A stretch of 9,868 bases of DNA from Gammaproteobacteria bacterium (GCA_024639445.1 JAHEIJ010000065.1:1-9868), one strand, 5' to 3'. Shown: positions 1 to 9,868, numbered from the stretch's first letter. A program made the numbers and translations. Notes: generated by a model from the sequence alone, not told the origin.

Positions 1-296
1 GCCGGGTTGTGACAACAATTTAGCCGCGGCTTTGAGCTGGACATGCAAGCTGCTTGTAAGCCATCACCCGCTGAAATCCGGGACTTTAATACGGATCCCG
101 TCTACGACCCAGCGCCGCCAACCCCGGAACTGTCACTGACCACTAGCGCGAAGAAGCAGGAATGGGGTTTGAGAGGTCGACCTGTATCATTTCCGAACCG
201 CCAGTCTTTAAAAAAACGCTATTTCAACAGGACTCTGTCTCATGCATGGGTTAAAATGCCGCGCTTTGATTTTTGATGATGATTCAGGAGGGACCG
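1..296. other. Non-coding leader upstream of the peroxiredoxin gene
   Basis: I see no convincing gene here. A 77-codon plus-strand frame (43-276) has no visible ribosome binding site, a composition unlike a folded protein, and no recognisable family. A short minus-strand frame beginning with ATG at 44-42 runs off the left edge; it could be the start of a divergent gene, but it lacks a Shine-Dalgarno sequence and only 15 codons are visible. Local structure includes TTGTGACAA near position 8-16 and the 10-bp palindrome AGCCGCGGCT at 22-31. An AT-rich stretch (207-217) and TTAAAAT (251-257) could belong to a promoter for the downstream pair, but no well-spaced -35 element accompanies them. No tRNA-like T-arm is visible. 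Confidence 0.5.
286..293 (+). promoter_or_regulatory. Strong ribosome binding site deciding the bcp start
   Basis: AGGAGGGA lies 3 bp before the ATG at 297, with its GGAGG core a little further back. It marks this ATG as the true start, rather than the in-frame TTG at 273 or the ATGs at 276 and 279, which would give an 8-residue longer N-terminus and would place the Shine-Dalgarno sequence inside the gene. Confidence 0.85.
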
Positions 297-770
297 ATGT
301 CGGTCGACGTTGGTAAAAAACTACCCAATTTCACCCTGGAGGCCACTGGTGAGCAGGAGATCTCCCTCAGCGATTTGAAGGGTAAGAATGTGGTCCTGTA
401 TTTTTATCCCAAGGACAGCACCCCAGGCTGCACCCGTGAGGGGCAGGATTTTCGCGATAGCTATAACAAGTTCAAAAGACAGAACACGATCATCCTTGGT
501 GTTTCGCGAGACAGCATCAAATCCCATGAAAACTTTAAAGCCAAACAGTGTTTTCAATTCGACCTGTTATCTGACAAAGACGAAACTCTCTGTCAGTTGT
601 TTGATGTGATTAAAATGAAGAATATGTATGGTAAACAGGTGCGCGGTATTGAACGCAGCACCTTTTTAATCGATAGTAACGGTAAACTCAATAAAGAATG
701 GCGTAAGGTTAAAGTTGATGGCCACGCCGATGAAGTCCTGGCTGCTGTTAAAGCATTGAATAAATCTTAA
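297..770 (+). CDS. bcp: Thioredoxin-dependent peroxiredoxin, PrxQ/Bcp family
   Basis: The 157-residue product is a cytoplasmic thiol peroxidase that reduces hydrogen peroxide and organic hydroperoxides, normally with electrons from thioredoxin. The peroxidatic cysteine is Cys45 in the motif YPKDSTPGCT (36-46), followed by the FRD element (52-54). A late segment around Arg120 (GIERSTFLID) is typical of the family, and the length matches Bcp proteins (about 155 aa). The resolving cysteine found five residues after the peroxidatic one in E. coli Bcp is replaced here by Gln50, as I recall for Pseudomonas-type Bcp. Cys85 and Cys99 remain; Cys99, in LCQLFDV, looks like the conserved one in that subgroup. 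The ATG at 297 was chosen because of the strong AGGAGGGA just upstream. The gene is followed after 22 bp by a PIN-PhoH gene, probably in the same transcript. Family assignment is very secure; the recycling mechanism is inferred. Confidence 0.95.
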   Translation: MSVDVGKKLPNFTLEATGEQEISLSDLKGKNVVLYFYPKDSTPGCTREGQDFRDSYNKFKRQNTIILGVSRDSIKSHENFKAKQCFQFDLLSDKDETLCQLFDVIKMKNMYGKQVRGIERSTFLIDSNGKLNKEWRKVKVDGHADEVLAAVKALNKS

Positions 771-792
771 CTTCCCCGCGGTTGATATACAC

Positions 793-2199
793 ATGTCTAA
801 ACGTATGTTTGTTCTCGATTCCAATGTGCTGATGCACGATCCAGCCTGTTTGTTCCGCTTCCAGGAACATGACCTGTACCTGCCCATGATGGTGCTGGAA
901 GAGCTGGATAATAATAAGAAAGGTCGATCTGAGGTGGCACGTAATGCTCGTCAGGCCAGTCGTTTCATGGATGAACTCATGAGTGACATGAGCCAAGCTG
1001 AAATTGAGCAGGGTCTGCCCCTGAATATCCACGTGCATGCCACCAGTAATGGCCATGTCGAAAATGAGAAGTTAATAGGCCGGCTGTTCTTTCAGACAGT
1101 GTCCTATCGCAACACACTGCCTGAGTATCTACCGGGTAACCTGCCGGATAATAATATTCTTGGCACCACCCTGGCATTACAGAGTGAATTCACGGAAACA
1201 CGTGTCACTCTGGTCACCAAGGATATTAACCTGCGAATTAAAGCGGCCGTGCTGGGTATTCATGCCGAAGATTATCACAACGATAAAGTGCTGGAAGACG
1301 TTGACCTTCTCTATACCGGCAGCTATGAACTCAACAAGGATTTCTGGGATACCCACGCCAAGGAAATGGACTCATGGATGGAAGAAGGCCGAACCTTTTA
1401 TCGAATACAGGGCCCCGAAGTCAGCAACTGGTCTCCAAGTGAATTCCTCCACAGTGGTGAAGACGGGTTTGAATCCATCGTGCGCAGCGTCGAAGACCAG
1501 GAAGCCGTTATAGAAACCATCCGTGATTACAGCAGCAGCAATCATTCCGTCTGGGGCATCACAGCGCGAAATCGGGAACAAAATTTTGCTCTGAACCTGC
1601 TGATGGATCCTGAAATCGATTTCGTCAGCCTGCTCGGGATGGCAGGTACCGGCAAGACCCTCTTGACCCTGGCAGCCGGATTGCAACAAACCCTGGACGA
1701 CAACCGCTATGCCGAAATCATCATGACACGGGTCACCGTTCCGGTGGGTGAAGAGATCGGCTACCTGCCTGGTACCGAAGAAGAAAAAATGACCCCGTGG
1801 ATGGGCGCCCTGATGGATAATCTAGAGGTACTAACCAAAACCGAATCGGGTGGTGACTGGGGCCGCGCCGCTACCAATGATCTGTTAAGCAAGCGTATCA
1901 AGATCCGTTCGGTTAACTTTATGCGTGGCCGTACCTTTTTGAACCGCTACATTATTATTGACGAAGCCCAGAACCTGACATCGAAACAACTGAAAACATT
2001 GATTACCCGTGCCGGACCCGGCACCAAGGTCATTTGCCTGGGTAACATTGCTCAAATCGATACGCCCTACCTGACTGAAACCACTTCCGGCCTGACTTAC
2101 GTGGTGGATCGCTTCAAGTACTGGCAACACAGCGGTCATGTTACTCTGCTGCGTGGTGAACGCTCGCGGCTGGCCGATTATTCTTCAGAAGTGCTTTGA
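793..2199 (+). CDS. PIN-PhoH protein (PhoH2/YlaK-type ATPase with N-terminal PIN domain)
   Basis: The 468-residue protein joins two domains. The N-terminal PIN domain (about 4-150) carries the expected acidic residues: Asp9 in FVLDSN, Glu36/Glu37 in VLEELD, Asp119 in LPDNN and Asp144 in TKDINLR. PIN domains are metal-dependent RNases. The C-terminal PhoH domain (about 250-468) is a P-loop ATPase with Walker A GMAGTGKT (282-289), Walker B YIIIDEAQN (386-394) and the closing RSRLADYSSEVL (457-468) usual for full-length members. In mycobacteria, PIN-PhoH (PhoH2) proteins are reported to act as ATP-dependent RNA unwinding and cleaving enzymes, so a cytoplasmic RNA-processing or stress role is likely here. 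Length and all motifs are intact. The ATG at 793 has only a weak upstream Shine-Dalgarno sequence, consistent with translation following the peroxiredoxin gene 22 bp upstream. It converges with the PerM-like gene, whose stop lies 37 bp beyond. Confidence 0.93.
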   Translation: MSKRMFVLDSNVLMHDPACLFRFQEHDLYLPMMVLEELDNNKKGRSEVARNARQASRFMDELMSDMSQAEIEQGLPLNIHVHATSNGHVENEKLIGRLFFQTVSYRNTLPEYLPGNLPDNNILGTTLALQSEFTETRVTLVTKDINLRIKAAVLGIHAEDYHNDKVLEDVDLLYTGSYELNKDFWDTHAKEMDSWMEEGRTFYRIQGPEVSNWSPSEFLHSGEDGFESIVRSVEDQEAVIETIRDYSSSNHSVWGITARNREQNFALNLLMDPEIDFVSLLGMAGTGKTLLTLAAGLQQTLDDNRYAEIIMTRVTVPVGEEIGYLPGTEEEKMTPWMGALMDNLEVLTKTESGGDWGRAATNDLLSKRIKIRSVNFMRGRTFLNRYIIIDEAQNLTSKQLKTLITRAGPGTKVICLGNIAQIDTPYLTETTSGLTYVVDRFKYWQHSGHVTLLRGERSRLADYSSEVL

Positions 2200-2236
2200 G
2201 TGGGGGAAAATTACTGCCTGTGAGAGCAGCAAGAAG

Positions 2237-3310
2237 CTAACTCTCTTCTGTAGTGGTTGCGGGCTCTGGAGTCCGTGGCCAGGCATGCAACACGGCATTC
2301 ACCAGGGTTGCGAGCGGAATGGCAAAAAATACGCCCCAGAAACCCCATAGCCCACCAAATACCAGCACACTTACGATAATCGCTATGGGATGAAGGTTGA
2401 CCACTTCGGAGAACAGCAGTGGCACCAGTACATTACCGTCCAGGGCCTGAATAATGCCATAGACAATCAATACGATGGCAAAATCCGTTCCCCAGCCAAA
2501 CTGGAAATATGCCACGATCGCGACCGGAACCGTTACTACCGCCGCCCCGATATAAGGCACCAGTACCGATACCCCCACCAGCGCCGCCAGCAAAATGGCA
2601 TACTTAAGATCAAGAATGGCAAACGCCACATAGGTCACGCTACCGACAATCAGGATTTCCCAGAACTTGCCACGGACATAATTACCCAGCTGCAAGTCCA
2701 TGTCATGCCAGACGCGGGAGGCCAGGCTACGATCCTGGGGTAAAAAACTGGAAAACCAGCTCAGAATCAAGGCTTTGTCCTTGAGAAAAAAGAACACCAG
2801 TAGCGGTACCAGGATTAAGTACACCAGCAGGGTTATCAGGCCGGGTATCGAGGCCAGTGAGACCGTCAGGATTTGCTGGCCAGAGGATGCAATCTCGCGA
2901 TCCAGTGTATCCGCCATATCCTGGACCTGTTTTTCCGAGATATAACCATAGTGCTCCGGCAACTGCATCAGGGTTTCACGCGCCACACTCAATACTTGTG
3001 GCAACTCTTTAATAAACCCCGTCACCTGCACCGATAACAGCGGCACAACCCCAAACACCAGAAACAGCACAAAGATAAAGAAGGCAATGAATACCAGAAT
3101 CACCGCTGTCAGACTTGGAACTTCACGCTGTTCCAGTTTACGTACAATGCCTTCCAGCAAATAAGCGATGACCACCGCCGCCAGCACCGGAGTCAACATT
3201 TTCCCCATGGTCAACACCACGGTGAAACCAACGACCAGGATAAGTGTTAAAACAACCGCCTGGGGATCGGAAAAATATTTCTTGTACCAGCTGTTAAGCG
3301 TTTCAAGCAT
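2237..3310 (-). CDS. AI-2E transporter family (PerM-like) inner-membrane protein
   Basis: This 357-residue polytopic membrane protein belongs to the AI-2E/PerM/YhhT family. Hydrophobic segments lie at roughly 19-35, 36-53, 66-95, 150-177, 217-235, 237-285 and 305-342, with a polar, partly helical region at about 100-148. The conserved C-terminal half contains LVPYIGA (250-256), DGNVLVPLLFSE (291-302), LHPIA (306-310) and GGLWGFWGVFFAIPLA (319-334). Members have been linked to autoinducer-2 export, Na+/H+ antiport and other transport; the substrate here cannot be told from sequence. I chose the ATG at 3310: it gives the usual family N-terminus and has AGGA 10 bp upstream (minus-strand reading). 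An upstream in-frame start at 3382 would add 24 polar residues lying within the preceding gene. It overlaps the preceding small gene by 8 bp (ATGCTTGA), suggesting translational coupling. Confidence 0.9.
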   Translation of the reverse strand: MLETLNSWYKKYFSDPQAVVLTLILVVGFTVVLTMGKMLTPVLAAVVIAYLLEGIVRKLEQREVPSLTAVILVFIAFFIFVLFLVFGVVPLLSVQVTGFIKELPQVLSVARETLMQLPEHYGYISEKQVQDMADTLDREIASSGQQILTVSLASIPGLITLLVYLILVPLLVFFFLKDKALILSWFSSFLPQDRSLASRVWHDMDLQLGNYVRGKFWEILIVGSVTYVAFAILDLKYAILLAALVGVSVLVPYIGAAVVTVPVAIVAYFQFGWGTDFAIVLIVYGIIQALDGNVLVPLLFSEVVNLHPIAIIVSVLVFGGLWGFWGVFFAIPLATLVNAVLHAWPRTPEPATTTEES

Positions 3311-3668
3311 CGCTGTCTTGTCCTGAATCATCATTCTGCATGGACTGATAGCCCTGGCGGAATATGTCCTCCAGTTCATCAATTACATCCATGGCATCCC
3401 GACCCTGTACCAGGTGTTGCGTCACCAGGGCAGAAGTGTCATGCAACATGGTATCTTTGTTCAGCATCGGGTATGTCGCTGAAAGGCGTTTGACCGCGGC
3501 AATCACCGACTCTTCAGTTGGACGAGGGATTTCCAACGGTTCCTGCGCGACTTGTGTCTGGGGTGGATAACGTTCCGCAAGAAAAGCGGCAAAATCCAGC
3601 AAATTACTCCGCGCGGCCTTCGGTAAGTCGCGATATAGATTCAATAATTGTTTTTCACTCTTGTTCAA
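3303..3668 (-). CDS. Uncharacterised 121-residue protein, translationally coupled to the PerM-like gene
   Basis: I do not recognise a named family. The protein is soluble-looking, with no signal peptide, membrane segment or cysteine. The N-terminal part (1-34) is predicted helical and contains LPKAARSNLLDFAAFLAERY (15-34), which loosely resembles the short helical domain of DUF2281-type or antitoxin-like proteins; this likeness is weak. A proline-rich linker (35-50) is followed by a helical C-terminal half (51-107) and an acidic tail (113-120). The start is TTG at 3668 with GAGGGAG 11 bp upstream on the minus strand; no in-frame ATG exists near the beginning. The gene follows lysR after 30 bp and its stop overlaps the start of the membrane protein gene by 8 bp. 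That arrangement supports real expression and suggests the product could work with the membrane protein, but this is inference. Confidence 0.75.
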   Translation of the reverse strand: MNKSEKQLLNLYRDLPKAARSNLLDFAAFLAERYPPQTQVAQEPLEIPRPTEESVIAAVKRLSATYPMLNKDTMLHDTSALVTQHLVQGRDAMDVIDELEDIFRQGYQSMQNDDSGQDSDA

Positions 3669-3679
3669 GAGCGTGGATT

Positions 3680-3686
3680 CTCCCTC
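3680..3686 (-). promoter_or_regulatory. Ribosome binding site supporting a TTG start
   Basis: Read on the minus strand this is GAGGGAG, 11 bp before the TTG at 3668-3666. It is the only purine-rich Shine-Dalgarno match in the 30-bp gap after lysR and is the main evidence for using the TTG codon. The spacing is slightly long, which with TTG implies modest translation. Confidence 0.6.
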
Positions 3687-3698
3687 ACCGGCTGTTAG

Positions 3699-4613
3699 CT
3701 AACCTAGTGGTTCATCCTGGTGAGAACGACAGTAGTTGCGGGCAAAGCTGAGCAGTTCATCCATTGCACGCACGCGGAATTTCTGTTTCTGGTGCACAAA
3801 CGAGAACGGCCGATCAATAGGCGGCTCGAGCTGGACGGCAACGAGCGTTCCCAGTTTGAGTTCCTTTTGAATTGTGGCATTGGACAGAATAGAAACTCCC
3901 ATTCCCGATTCCACCGCGCCCTTGATCGCTTCCAGGCTGCCCAGTTCCATGGCGATGTTCAGGTCTGTCGCGCTGACGCCGGCGTCATGCATACTCTCGA
4001 TCATCACTTCCCGGGTCCCCGAGCCTTCTTCCCGGCATATGAAGGGGTAATCCGCCACACGCTGAATCGGCACGACATCTTCCTTCTCCAGTTCATGTCC
4101 CGGCGGCACGATAAGTACCAGGTGATCGGTTCGACATTTCTCAACCACCAGGTTCTTGTTGTTGACCGGCGCTTCCACCACGCCAAGATCAATGGTGTTG
4201 TTTTCCACCTGGGAAACAATGCCGTCAGTATTGGCGACTTTGAGACGAATGGTGATATCGGGATACTTGGCTTTGAAGTCACCAAGCAGAACGGGCAGCA
4301 TATACTCGGCGATGGTAGTGCTGGCACCCAGGATCAGAACACCGCTGATATCGCCGGTCAATTCGCGTACCGAATTATCCATTTCCGCATACAGCTCAAA
4401 TATGCGCCCGGCACATTCATGCACACGCTTGCCGGCATCGGTGAGGCTAATGCGATTATGCGTTCGATCGAACAGGCGGGTGTTGAATTGTTCCTCCAAT
4501 TGCCGAACCTGGAAGGTGACCGCCGGTTGGGTCATGTGCAGTTCTTCCGCCGCCTTGGTAAAACTGAGTAAGCGCGCAACGGTCTGAAATACCTGTAATC
4601 GTCTGTCTGCCAT
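3699..4613 (-). CDS. LysR-type transcriptional regulator, CysL/CbbR-like
   Basis: The 304-residue cytoplasmic DNA-binding regulator has the standard layout. An N-terminal winged helix-turn-helix (about 1-60) includes FTKAAEELHMTQPAVTFQVR (18-37), and FDRTHNRISLTDAG (48-61) marks the wing. A linker helix follows (about 62-88), then a two-lobed effector-binding domain (about 90-292). The effector domain carries CREEGSGTR (193-201), a segment I associate with the CysL/CbbR/CmpR branch, whose members sense sulfur or carbon metabolites; the ligand here is unknown. I chose the ATG at 4613 (MADRRLQVF), preceded by GGAAAAGG, over the in-frame TTG four codons upstream, where the spacing to GGAG would be too short. 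It lies 143 bp downstream of the RND permease gene on the same strand and 30 bp before a small gene, with which it probably forms an operon. It may or may not regulate the pump. Confidence 0.93.
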   Translation of the reverse strand: MADRRLQVFQTVARLLSFTKAAEELHMTQPAVTFQVRQLEEQFNTRLFDRTHNRISLTDAGKRVHECAGRIFELYAEMDNSVRELTGDISGVLILGASTTIAEYMLPVLLGDFKAKYPDITIRLKVANTDGIVSQVENNTIDLGVVEAPVNNKNLVVEKCRTDHLVLIVPPGHELEKEDVVPIQRVADYPFICREEGSGTREVMIESMHDAGVSATDLNIAMELGSLEAIKGAVESGMGVSILSNATIQKELKLGTLVAVQLEPPIDRPFSFVHQKQKFRVRAMDELLSFARNYCRSHQDEPLG

Positions 4614-4756
4614 TACCTTTTCCAATCTCCGCTAGCCGTGGTGGCCTGATTATTTTTCTGTATGGATACATCGGCAAAACTAAGGGCGGAATAGTAACAA
4701 GTCTTGTGGAAAACATAAATAGAATTAATAGGCTTAAAACCTGCCCGAGATCCTTA
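4614..4756 (-). other. Leader between RND permease stop and lysR
   Basis: This 143-bp AT-rich gap separates the pump operon from lysR. No hairpin followed by a T-run is visible after the permease stop, so read-through into lysR is possible. A weak promoter candidate lies inside and is listed separately. LysR-type regulators often control their own genes, so an operator here would not be surprising, but I could not pick out a convincing T-N11-A site. Confidence 0.5.
4691..4719 (-). promoter_or_regulatory. Candidate sigma-70 promoter for lysR
   Basis: On the minus strand, TTTATG (4719-4714) and TACTAT (4696-4691) are separated by 17 bp. This is the ideal spacing, but the hexamers match the consensus only about 3/6 and 4/6. 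The -10 lies about 78 bp before the lysR ATG. It is the best-spaced pair I found in this gap, and it is weak evidence. Confidence 0.3.
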
Positions 4757-7995
<3,239 letters not shown>

Positions 7996-7999
<4 letters not shown>

Positions 8000-9036
8000 G
8001 GGGTGACCCCAGCCTGTTGTTCCTTATAGCGAACCACGGCCTTGATGGGATCAAGCGCCACTCGCTCACCGGCATTCAAACCCGCCAGGATCACCACGTC
8101 GTGATCGCCATAGCGACGTCCAACCCGGACCTGGCGATAGTGAAGGGCCTGCTGATCATCCACAACATACACCGCACTCACTTCACTCCGATGAGTGACC
8201 GCGCGCTCGGGAACAACCAGTTGCCGGACTTCATCAAGCACAAACTCGACCTTGACGAACATCCCCGGATAGATCTGGTAATCCCCGGCAGGTAAATTCA
8301 CCCGTACGGTAAAGCTGTGGGTGGTCGGATCCGCAAACGGGCTGATGGTCAGTGATTCGGCTGGCACGCTTTTGCCCGAGTTACGATCGATGATGACCCT
8401 GGCCAGCTGTTTACTCCGAATGGTATTAATTATGTCTTGCGGGACATTAACGCTTGCACGCAATGACTCAAGCGATAGGCCGGTAAACAACTTTTGACCC
8501 ACGGCCGCGGTTTCCCCCACTTCAATATGGCGTTTCACCACAATCCCGCTATAGGGGGCACGCACCTGGGTATGTTCCAGATTTTCCCTGGCCCGATCCC
8601 GTTGGGCGCGCGTTGCCTTGAGCCGGGCTTCCGCCTTATCCAGCATGGCCCTGGCAACCAATTTTTTCTCAAACAATTCCGTAGACCGTTGGTAGTCTGA
8701 CTGGGCCTCTTTATAGTTCGCCTGGGCCGCATCAAAACTGGCGCGTTGTTCCTTGTCACGAAAGCGCAACAGGATCGCACCCTTCTCCACGTAATCATCT
8801 ACATCGTAATTAATTTCGATAACCCGGCCGCTGGTCTGGGCCGAGATCGTGGCTTGCTTCACAGCCTCAATCAAGCCATCCAGCACCCGCTCCCGTGGTG
8901 CCTGCACATAGCGCACTTCCGCTGTAGACAATTTAACCGGCGCAGACCCGACCCAGGCTGAAACCAACGCGAGACCCAGGAACAAAAGGCTTCGATAACC
9001 GTTCCGGTTAGTTTCTTGACTACATTGCTCCGTCAT
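7996..9036 (-). CDS. RND efflux periplasmic adaptor (membrane fusion protein, HlyD/AcrA-like)
   Basis: The 346-residue adaptor links the RND permease to an outer-membrane channel across the periplasm. An N-terminal hydrophobic segment (about 15-31) is a signal peptide or membrane anchor; no lipobox cysteine is present, so it is not a lipoprotein like AcrA. Two lipoyl half-motifs (about 62-92 and 154-190) flank an alpha-helical coiled-coil hairpin (about 94-155). A beta-barrel (about 191-270) and a membrane-proximal domain (about 271-340) follow. The hairpin tip aligns with the AcrA RLS motif: Arg117 and Leu121 are kept, but the serine position is Ala128, suggesting docking to a TolC-like channel by a slightly altered tip. 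The ATG at 9036 has AGAGGA 7 bp upstream. It is the first gene of a two-gene operon with the permease (4-bp overlap) and is transcribed divergently from ettA. Substrate is unknown. Confidence 0.94.
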
Positions 9037-9215
9037 ACTGAAGTCCTCTTAACGAGTAGATTCTATCAAACAACATCATAACCGTGGACTACAGCACAAG
9101 CATAAGGAAAATAGCGGCTAAAAACAAAAGTCCCAGCCAGTACCCAAAAGCCGGTTCAACCAGTACAATGCTCGGCCTTATTTTTCTGGTTTCACCAATA
9201 CAGGCAGCAGTTGCT
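9037..9215. other. Divergent intergenic region between the efflux operon and ettA
   Basis: This 179-bp AT-rich region must hold promoters for both directions. Minus-strand candidate: TAGAAT (9065-9060) lies about 24 bp before the adaptor start, but there is no good -35 at the right distance. Plus-strand candidate: TACAAT (9164-9169) lies 46 bp before the ettA ATG, again without a matching -35. A small dyad GGTT-C-AACC (9153-9161) sits next to the latter and could be an operator half-site, though it is too short to weigh much. No terminator or RNA gene is visible. Confidence 0.5.
9044..9049 (-). promoter_or_regulatory. Ribosome binding site of the adaptor gene
   Basis: On the minus strand this reads AGAGGA, 7 bp before the ATG at 9036. 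It supports this start for the adaptor and translation initiation of the pump operon. Confidence 0.75.
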
Positions 9216-9868
9216 ATGGCGCAATACATTTACACCATGAACCAGGTGAGCAAGCTTGTGCCACCAAAGCGCACCATTCTCAAGGACATATCCCTGTCCT
9301 TTTTCCCGGGTGCCAAGATCGGGGTATTGGGACTGAATGGCTCCGGCAAGTCTTCCCTGCTGCGGATCATGGCCGGCGTCGACAAGGAATATGATGGTGA
9401 AGCCCGTCCCCAGGCCGGGATCAAAATCGGCTACCTGTCGCAAGAACCGGAACTGGATTCCAGCAAAGATGTGCGGGGCAATGTGGAGGATGGTGTTGGT
9501 GAAATAAAAGATATGGTGGACCGGTTTAATGCCATCAGCATGCAGTTTGCCGAACCCATGTCAGATGATGAAATGAACACCCTGCTGGAAGAACAGGGCA
9601 AGCTGCAGGATGCCATTGATGCGGCGGGGGCCTGGGAACTGGATCGCAAACTGGAAATCGCGGCTGATGCCCTGCGGTTGCCGCCCTGGGATGCGGATGT
9701 CACAAAGCTGTCGGGGGGGGAACGCCGTCGTGTTGCGCTCTGCCGTCTGCTGCTTTCCAACCCGGATATGTTGTTGCTTGATGAGCCCACTAACCACCTG
9801 GATGCAGAATCGGTCGCCTGGCTAGAGCGCTTCCTGCACGACTTTCCGGGAACCGTCGTGGCCGTGAC
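9216..9868 (+). CDS. ettA: Energy-dependent translational throttle protein EttA (ABC-F), 3' end beyond the window
   Basis: The visible 217 residues are the first part of an ABC-F ATPase of about 555 residues. EttA binds the ribosomal E site and gates entry into elongation according to the ATP/ADP ratio; it is cytoplasmic and not a transporter. The start MAQYIYTMNQVSKLVPPK closely matches E. coli EttA (YjjK). Visible in the first nucleotide-binding domain are Walker A GLNGSGKS (39-46), the Q-loop Gln76 in YLSQEPE, the signature LSGGE (165-169), and Walker B MLLLDEP (185-191) with catalytic Glu190, followed by NHLDAESVAWLERFLHDF. The arm region specific to EttA lies at about 90-135. The ATG at 9216 has only a weak Shine-Dalgarno sequence. 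An eight-G run (9713-9720) encodes part of the signature motif. The gene is truncated by the window edge; nothing suggests it is broken. Confidence 0.95.
   Translation, partial: MAQYIYTMNQVSKLVPPKRTILKDISLSFFPGAKIGVLGLNGSGKSSLLRIMAGVDKEYDGEARPQAGIKIGYLSQEPELDSSKDVRGNVEDGVGEIKDMVDRFNAISMQFAEPMSDDEMNTLLEEQGKLQDAIDAAGAWELDRKLEIAADALRLPPWDADVTKLSGGERRRVALCRLLLSNPDMLLLDEPTNHLDAESVAWLERFLHDFPGTVVAV

Noticed and set aside
43..276. 77-codon plus-strand reading frame before the peroxiredoxin
   Set aside because: No ribosome binding site, no recognisable domain and an unstructured-looking composition; not supported as a gene.
2200..2250. Possible bidirectional terminator between the converging PIN-PhoH and PerM-like genes
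   Set aside because: Only short stems (CTGC/GCAG and AGAAG/CTTCT) with wide loops and no T-run on either strand.
3311..3382. 24-residue upstream extension of the PerM-like protein
   Set aside because: It lies inside the preceding small gene, is polar and outside the usual family N-terminus, while the ATG at 3310 has a plausible Shine-Dalgarno sequence.
3694..3703. Perfect 10-bp palindrome GTTAGCTAAC spanning the lysR stop codon
   Set aside because: Several palindromes of this length are expected by chance in 10 kb, and there is no T-run or repeated copy to suggest a terminator or operator.
3720..4571. Long (283-codon) plus-strand frame opposite lysR
   Set aside because: Antisense shadow of a clear LysR-type gene; histidine- and glutamine-rich composition with no family likeness.
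9150..9185. GCCG...CGGC stem followed by TTATTTTT upstream of ettA, resembling a terminator
   Set aside because: The stem is only 4 bp with a 19-base loop, and no plus-strand gene lies upstream to be terminated.

Overview
The window reads as chromosomal DNA of a gammaproteobacterium with moderate GC content. The evidence is the EttA-type ABC-F protein, which follows the gammaproteobacterial (E. coli YjjK) sequence closely, and the PrxQ/Bcp peroxiredoxin, which resembles Pseudomonas-type Bcp. The genus cannot be fixed from the sequence alone. I see no insertion sequence, prophage gene, CRISPR array, tRNA or rRNA. Coding density is high and all seven genes look intact, except the last, which is cut by the window edge.

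Layout. Positions 1-296 are an apparently non-coding leader. A plus-strand pair follows: a PrxQ/Bcp peroxiredoxin (297-770) and, 22 bp later, a PIN-PhoH protein (793-2199) that fuses a PIN nuclease-type domain to a PhoH ATPase. This pair converges on a minus-strand cluster. Read in its own direction, that cluster is a LysR-type regulator (4613-3699), a 121-residue uncharacterised protein with a TTG start (3668-3303) and an AI-2E/PerM-type membrane protein (3310-2237). The last two overlap by 8 bp. Further upstream on the minus strand is a two-gene efflux operon: an HlyD/AcrA-like adaptor (9036-7996) and an RND permease (7999-4757), overlapping by 4 bp (ATGA). A 179-bp divergent intergenic region separates the adaptor from a plus-strand ettA, which runs off the right edge.

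How the genes work together. The adaptor and permease should form the inner-membrane and periplasmic parts of a tripartite proton-driven efflux pump. No outer-membrane channel gene is present, so a TolC-like partner must be encoded elsewhere. The LysR regulator lies downstream of the pump on the same strand, with its own 143-bp leader, so control of the pump is possible but not shown. The bcp/PIN-PhoH pair is probably co-transcribed and would combine peroxide detoxification with an RNA-acting stress protein; a functional link is inference.

Novelty. I find no clear undescribed system. The points most worth a second look are the uncharacterised gene overlapping the PerM-like gene, the altered cysteine pattern of the peroxiredoxin, the Arg in place of the key TM10 Lys in the RND permease, and the adaptor-permease pair without an outer-membrane partner.
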